NCBI RefSeq assembly: GCF_001447155.2
Contig: NZ_CP014754.1
Coordinates: 1,054,001 to 1,118,000 of the forward strand
Length of the DNA: 64,000 bases
Direction: 5' to 3'
Source: Marinobacter sp. LQ44
GTDB lineage: Bacteria > Pseudomonadota > Gammaproteobacteria > Pseudomonadales > Oleiphilaceae
The position numbers were made by a program, and so were the translations under genes. A model generated the notes under the pieces. That model did not search any database and was not told where the DNA came from. It saw nothing but the letters and a program-made list of their open reading frames with translations. Positions 60,386 through 64,000 of this stretch are shown piece after piece. Each line of letters begins with the position of its first letter. Position 1 is the first letter of the stretch.

Positions 60386-61252
60386 ATGTTTGACAAACTG
60401 TTCGTACTGAGCCAATACATTACGCCCCAACGCGCTGTCTCTCGACTGGCAGGTCGCCTGGCCGACAGCACGAGCGCCCCGGCCATGAAAAACCGCGTTG
60501 TTAAATGGTTTATCGGCCGCTATGGCGTAAACATGAGCGAAGCAGCTGAGTCAGACCCTACCGCCTATCCCTCGTTCAATGCGTTTTTTACCCGCGCCCT
60601 CAAACCCGGCGTGCGCACTGTGGCGGAAGGCAGCGATGTATTTGTCAGTCCGGTCGACGGTACCATCAGCCAACTCGGACAGATCAGTAACGACAGAGTT
60701 TTCCAGGCCAAGGGCCAGTCCTTCGGCCTGACGGAAATCCTCGGCGGTGACGACAGCCGGGCTGAGCCGTTCCGCCACGGGGAGTTCAGTACCATTTATC
60801 TGTCGCCCAAAGACTACCACCGCATTCATATGCCCATGGCCGGCACACTGCGCGAGATGGTCTATGTTCCGGGCAAGTTCTTCTCGGTGAACCCGGTTAC
60901 CGCCGCACATGTTCCCAACCTGTTCGCCAGAAATGAACGCGTTGTCTGCATTTTCGATACCGAGGCAGGTCCCATGGCCCTGGTTCTGGTCGGCGCGATG
61001 ATCGTGGGCAGCATGGAAACCACCTGGGCCGGCGTAATTGCGCCGGAACCTGCACAGATAACCCGCTGGGTTTATCAGGGCGAAGATGCGATCCGTTTTG
61101 AGAAAGGTGAGGAAATGGGCCGGTTCCGCCTGGGCTCCACGGTTGTCCTGGCAATGCCCAAGGGCGCGGTAACCTGGGACGCCAATCAGGTTCCCGGCAA
61201 AAGCGTACGCATGGGCGAAGCGTTTGGCAGGGTAGGCAGCAACAACACCTGA
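60386..61252 (+). CDS. psd: Phosphatidylserine decarboxylase proenzyme
   Basis: A 288-residue inner-membrane enzyme making phosphatidylethanolamine. Self-cleavage at the serine of LGST (in FRLGSTVVL, about residue 252) creates the pyruvoyl group. Asp and His of the autoprocessing triad lie in SPVDGTISQ and PKDYHRIHMP. ATG 60386 (MFDKLFVLSQYITPQ) is used; a longer frame upstream lacks homology. Ends 8 bases from the convergent epmA. Confidence 0.95.
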   Translation: MFDKLFVLSQYITPQRAVSRLAGRLADSTSAPAMKNRVVKWFIGRYGVNMSEAAESDPTAYPSFNAFFTRALKPGVRTVAEGSDVFVSPVDGTISQLGQISNDRVFQAKGQSFGLTEILGGDDSRAEPFRHGEFSTIYLSPKDYHRIHMPMAGTLREMVYVPGKFFSVNPVTAAHVPNLFARNERVVCIFDTEAGPMALVLVGAMIVGSMETTWAGVIAPEPAQITRWVYQGEDAIRFEKGEEMGRFRLGSTVVLAMPKGAVTWDANQVPGKSVRMGEAFGRVGSNNT

Positions 61253-61260
61253 GATCTGGC

Positions 61261-62232
61261 TCAGGCGCGCTCGATCGGAAACGCCAGCACGTCTTCTATC
61301 CGCTCAGCCCCGGTTTTCAGCATCAGCAGGCGGTCCAAGCCCAGGGCCACACCGGAACACTCGGGCAGCCCGGCGTCCAGGGCTGCCAGAAAACTCTGAT
61401 CAACCGCCATCTCCCCCTTGCCCGCTGCTTTTCGGCGGCGGTTGTCCTGTTCGAACCGGGCTCGCTGCTCAACCGGATCGGTCAGCTCCCAGTAACCGTT
61501 GCACAACTCAAGCCCGTCGATGTAGAGCTCGAATCGATGCGCTACCGGGTAGCCATCGCCGTCTGAGACAACCCTGGCCAATGCTGCCTGGCTAGCCGGA
61601 TACCGGGTAATGAACACCGGCCGGCCCCGCCCCAACAGTGGCTCCACCTTGAAACTCATCACCAGGTCCAGGCAATCATCACGCCCCATGCCGGCCAACT
61701 GCTCCTGCTCCAGCCATTGCTGACAGTACTGGTACAGGTCGTGATCCGTGATGGCCATCGGATCGATGCCGGCAAGCGCCTGCAGGGCCTCACGGTAGGT
61801 CAGCACATCCGGGCGATCACATCCCAGCCAGCCACACACCAGGTCAGCCACTTCGGCCATCATCGCCTTGTCGTCCAGGCCCACCCGGTACCATTCCAGC
61901 AACGAAAATTCGGGGTTATGGCGGCTACCACGCTCGCCATTACGGAATACCCGGGCAATCTGATAGATACATCCCGAGCCCGCCGCCAGCAGGCGTTTCA
62001 TGTGATATTCAGGGGAGGTCTGCAACCAGCCGCCGGAAACTCCCGCAGCGTTGACCGCCGCCACGATACCGTCGAGGTTGATATCGGTGACGCCATGCCG
62101 GCCGAGCACCGGCGTTTCCACCTCCAAAACACCCCGCTCTGCAAAAAAGCCGCGCACCCAGGCTAGCTGTTGTGCACGGCTTTTAAGATGCTCCCGCGAG
62201 GCAGAAGGCTGCCAGACAGGCTGATCGGTCAT
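61261..62232 (-). CDS. epmA: EF-P lysine lysyltransferase EpmA (PoxA/GenX)
   Basis: A 323-residue LysRS-like class II enzyme lacking the anticodon-binding domain; it attaches (R)-beta-lysine to EF-P. Motif 2 FRNGERGSRHNPEFSLLEWYR and motif 3 GVALGLDRLLML are intact. It follows efp by 7 bases, and epmB, which makes the beta-lysine, is divergent from efp, so the full pathway is clustered here (the hydroxylase EpmC is not in the window). Confidence 0.94.
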   Translation of the reverse strand: MTDQPVWQPSASREHLKSRAQQLAWVRGFFAERGVLEVETPVLGRHGVTDINLDGIVAAVNAAGVSGGWLQTSPEYHMKRLLAAGSGCIYQIARVFRNGERGSRHNPEFSLLEWYRVGLDDKAMMAEVADLVCGWLGCDRPDVLTYREALQALAGIDPMAITDHDLYQYCQQWLEQEQLAGMGRDDCLDLVMSFKVEPLLGRGRPVFITRYPASQAALARVVSDGDGYPVAHRFELYIDGLELCNGYWELTDPVEQRARFEQDNRRRKAAGKGEMAVDQSFLAALDAGLPECSGVALGLDRLLMLKTGAERIEDVLAFPIERA

Positions 62233-62239
62233 TGTCGGA

Positions 62240-62815
62240 TCAGCTGCTCTTGACGCGGTTAACGTACTCGCCAGAGCGGGTATCCACTTTCAGCACTTCG
62301 CCAATGGTGATGAACAAGGGTACGTTCACCACTGCGCCGGTAGACAGTGTTGCCGGCTTGGAACCACCCTGGGCGGTGTCACCTTTCATACCCGGATCGG
62401 TATCCACTACTTCCAGCTCGACAAAGTTCGGCGGTGTAACGGTGAGCGGCGCGCCGTTGTACAGGGTCACGGTGTAAACATCCTGCTCTTTCAGCCACTT
62501 TACGGTGTCGCCCACTGCCTTGGCATCGGCGGCGTACTGTTCGAAGGAGCCGTCGGTCAGCATGAAATGCCAGAACTCACCGTCGGTGTACAGGTATTCC
62601 ATGTCCTGGTCCATCACGTCCGCGGCTTCCAGACTCTCACCGGATTTGAACGTACGCTCCCAGACGCGGTTGGTCATAAGGTTGCGCAATTTAACGCGGT
62701 TGAACGCCTGCCCCTTACCGGGCTTGACGAACTCGTTCTCCAGCATGATACAGGGATCGCCATCCAGCAAAACTTTGAGACCGCTGCGAAATTCGTTGGT
62801 AGAATATGAAGCCAT
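62240..62815 (-). CDS. efp: Elongation factor P
   Basis: A 191-residue three-domain factor that relieves ribosome stalling at polyproline. The modified lysine is K34 in KPGKGQAF (residues 31-38), which agrees with beta-lysylation by EpmA/EpmB encoded beside it. Domains: KOW-like 1-64, OB-like 65-127 and 130-191. Divergent from epmB with 45 bases between. Confidence 0.96.
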   Translation of the reverse strand: MASYSTNEFRSGLKVLLDGDPCIMLENEFVKPGKGQAFNRVKLRNLMTNRVWERTFKSGESLEAADVMDQDMEYLYTDGEFWHFMLTDGSFEQYAADAKAVGDTVKWLKEQDVYTVTLYNGAPLTVTPPNFVELEVVDTDPGMKGDTAQGGSKPATLSTGAVVNVPLFITIGEVLKVDTRSGEYVNRVKSS

Positions 62816-62860
62816 GAAATGTCCACCTGACAGACTGTCGTTAAAATTTCAAAGGTCGCT

Positions 62861-63964
62861 ATGATACAGCGAACCCCTGCCCGTATAGAAGCCCGTAACG
62901 AAGAGCCATCGTTGATCGCTACCGAACCGCGTCGACAGCCCCACAATTGCGCTAAAGGCTGGCAACAGATTCTGGCAGAATCCGTTACCTGCCCGGAGCA
63001 GCTGCTTGGGCGCCTGAACCTGCCGGCGGAGCCCTGGCTCACGGGTGCCAGCGCGGGCCACCAACTGTTTCCCGTGCGGGTGCCCGAGCCGTTCATACGG
63101 CGAATGACTCCGGGTGACCCCAATGACCCCCTGTTGCGACAGGTACTGCCGCTGGCGGAAGAATCGCGACAACAAGCAGGTTATGTGCGCGATCCGCTGC
63201 AAGAGAACAACGCCATCCAGACCACAGGGCTGATCCGCAAGTACCAGAGCCGGGCACTGCTGATGGTAACGGGCCAGTGTGCAATCAACTGTCGCTACTG
63301 CTTTCGCCGCCACTTCCCCTATGAATCCCAGCGGCTCGGTCCGGACGACCGCCAGCAGGTTCTGGCGACCCTGAATGCCGCCCCCGAAATTAACGAAGTG
63401 ATCTTCAGCGGTGGTGATCCACTGGCAGTGAATGATCGGCTACTGGCGCAATGGGCCGAAGCCCTGGCAGGCATACCGCATATCAAGCGCCTGCGAATAC
63501 ACAGCCGGCTACCGGTCGTTATTCCGCAACGGGTGTGCGACGCCCTGCTGGGCTGGCTTGGCAATTCGCCACTTCAGAAAATCCTCGTGGTGCATGTGAA
63601 TCACCCGGCAGAGCTAGACTCAGACACACGAAAAGCCTTTGCGCGCCTTCGCGAAGTGGGGGTGACCCTGCTCAACCAGAGCGTGATCCTGAAAGGGGTC
63701 AATGACTCAGCCAGCATCCTGGCCCGGCTGAGTGAAGACCTGTTTGATTCCGGCGTTATGCCCTACTACCTGCACGCGTTTGATCCCGTTGCCGGCGCCC
63801 ATCACTTTGATGTCAGCGACCAGGCGGCGGCAGCGCTGGTTCGGGCGCTTATGACGCGGCTGCCGGGCTTTCTGGTTCCAAGGCTGGTCAGGGAACTGCC
63901 CGGGGAAACCAGTAAAACCCCTGTTTTCACAGGCGATAATCAGGCCAACATCAGCGTAACGTGA
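62861..63964 (+). CDS. epmB: EF-P (R)-beta-lysine 2,3-aminomutase EpmB (YjeK)
   Basis: A 367-residue radical-SAM, PLP-dependent aminomutase that converts lysine to beta-lysine for EF-P. The cluster cysteines are C140, C144 and C147 (CAINCRYC); FRRHFPY, SGGDPL, HIKRLRIHSRLPVVIPQR and GVMPYYLHAFDPVAGAHHF match E. coli EpmB. Length is a little above E. coli's 342 because of the N terminus; the ATG at 62861 is the first in frame. Confidence 0.95.
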   Translation: MIQRTPARIEARNEEPSLIATEPRRQPHNCAKGWQQILAESVTCPEQLLGRLNLPAEPWLTGASAGHQLFPVRVPEPFIRRMTPGDPNDPLLRQVLPLAEESRQQAGYVRDPLQENNAIQTTGLIRKYQSRALLMVTGQCAINCRYCFRRHFPYESQRLGPDDRQQVLATLNAAPEINEVIFSGGDPLAVNDRLLAQWAEALAGIPHIKRLRIHSRLPVVIPQRVCDALLGWLGNSPLQKILVVHVNHPAELDSDTRKAFARLREVGVTLLNQSVILKGVNDSASILARLSEDLFDSGVMPYYLHAFDPVAGAHHFDVSDQAAAALVRALMTRLPGFLVPRLVRELPGETSKTPVFTGDNQANISVT

Positions 63965-64000
63965 GACATGTCGCAAAAGCGGTCCCACTTACACTTGTCA

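Overview
The window is a gene-dense stretch of a chromosome (about 61 protein genes, no rRNA, tRNA, prophage or insertion sequence seen) from a marine gammaproteobacterium. Gene order and protein sequences point to Marinobacter or a close relative: mreBCD-maf-rng diverging from gatCAB, miaB-phoH-ybeY-corC-lnt followed by leuS-lptE-holA, the nnr-tsaE-amiC-mutL-miaA-hfq-hflXKC run with hisZ-purA behind it, and rsgA next to motAB and psd. The genus assignment is inference from these features; no database was consulted.

Layout. 1-3.4 kb: cell-shape genes mreBCD with maf and the 5' part of rng (minus strand). 3.8-7.1 kb: gatCAB transamidosome. 7.5-16.1 kb: rimO, a PilZ protein, cysDN (sulfate activation), yejK, trmH and miaB. 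16.6-25.6 kb: phoH, ybeY, corC, lnt, a ybeL-like gene, leuS, lptE, holA. 25.7-32.1 kb: a small stress-type coiled-coil protein, a diverged endonuclease I homologue, two tandem paralogous acyl-CoA dehydrogenases, and a SprA-like HEAAH protein beside an 81-residue protein that looks like the two terminal helices of a flagellar axial protein. 32.2-37.2 kb: biotin operon bioBFCD (no bioH) divergent from comF. 37.3-42.1 kb: an FAD oxidoreductase, two unknown membrane-anchored proteins, srkA and cmoAB. 42.2-55.1 kb: purA, hisZ, hflCK, hflX, hfq, miaA, mutL, amidase, tsaE, nnr. 55.2-64.0 kb: queG, orn, rsgA, motAB, psd, and the elongation factor P set epmA-efp/epmB.

The genes are mostly housekeeping, with an unusual concentration of translation-fidelity and tRNA or ribosome modification functions (GatCAB, RimO, TrmH, MiaB, YbeY, LeuS, CmoA/B, MiaA, TsaE, QueG, RsgA, EF-P and its lysylation enzymes).

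The most striking non-coding signal is a dispersed family of about 108-121 bp intergenic inverted-repeat elements: 12 complete copies plus a half copy. Each has a long outer stem of 20-35 bp whose sequence differs from copy to copy but remains self-complementary, and two internal mini-hairpins capped by TCCA/TCCC-type loops. Three intergenic regions hold two copies in opposed orientation, and two copies lie inside the biotin operon. A second, smaller repeat family flanks yejK in inverted orientation. Other points of interest are a probable AUU start codon for mreC, a vestigial APS-kinase tail on CysN, loss of the catalytic histidine in the endonuclease I homologue, and a BirA-type operator between bioB and comF.
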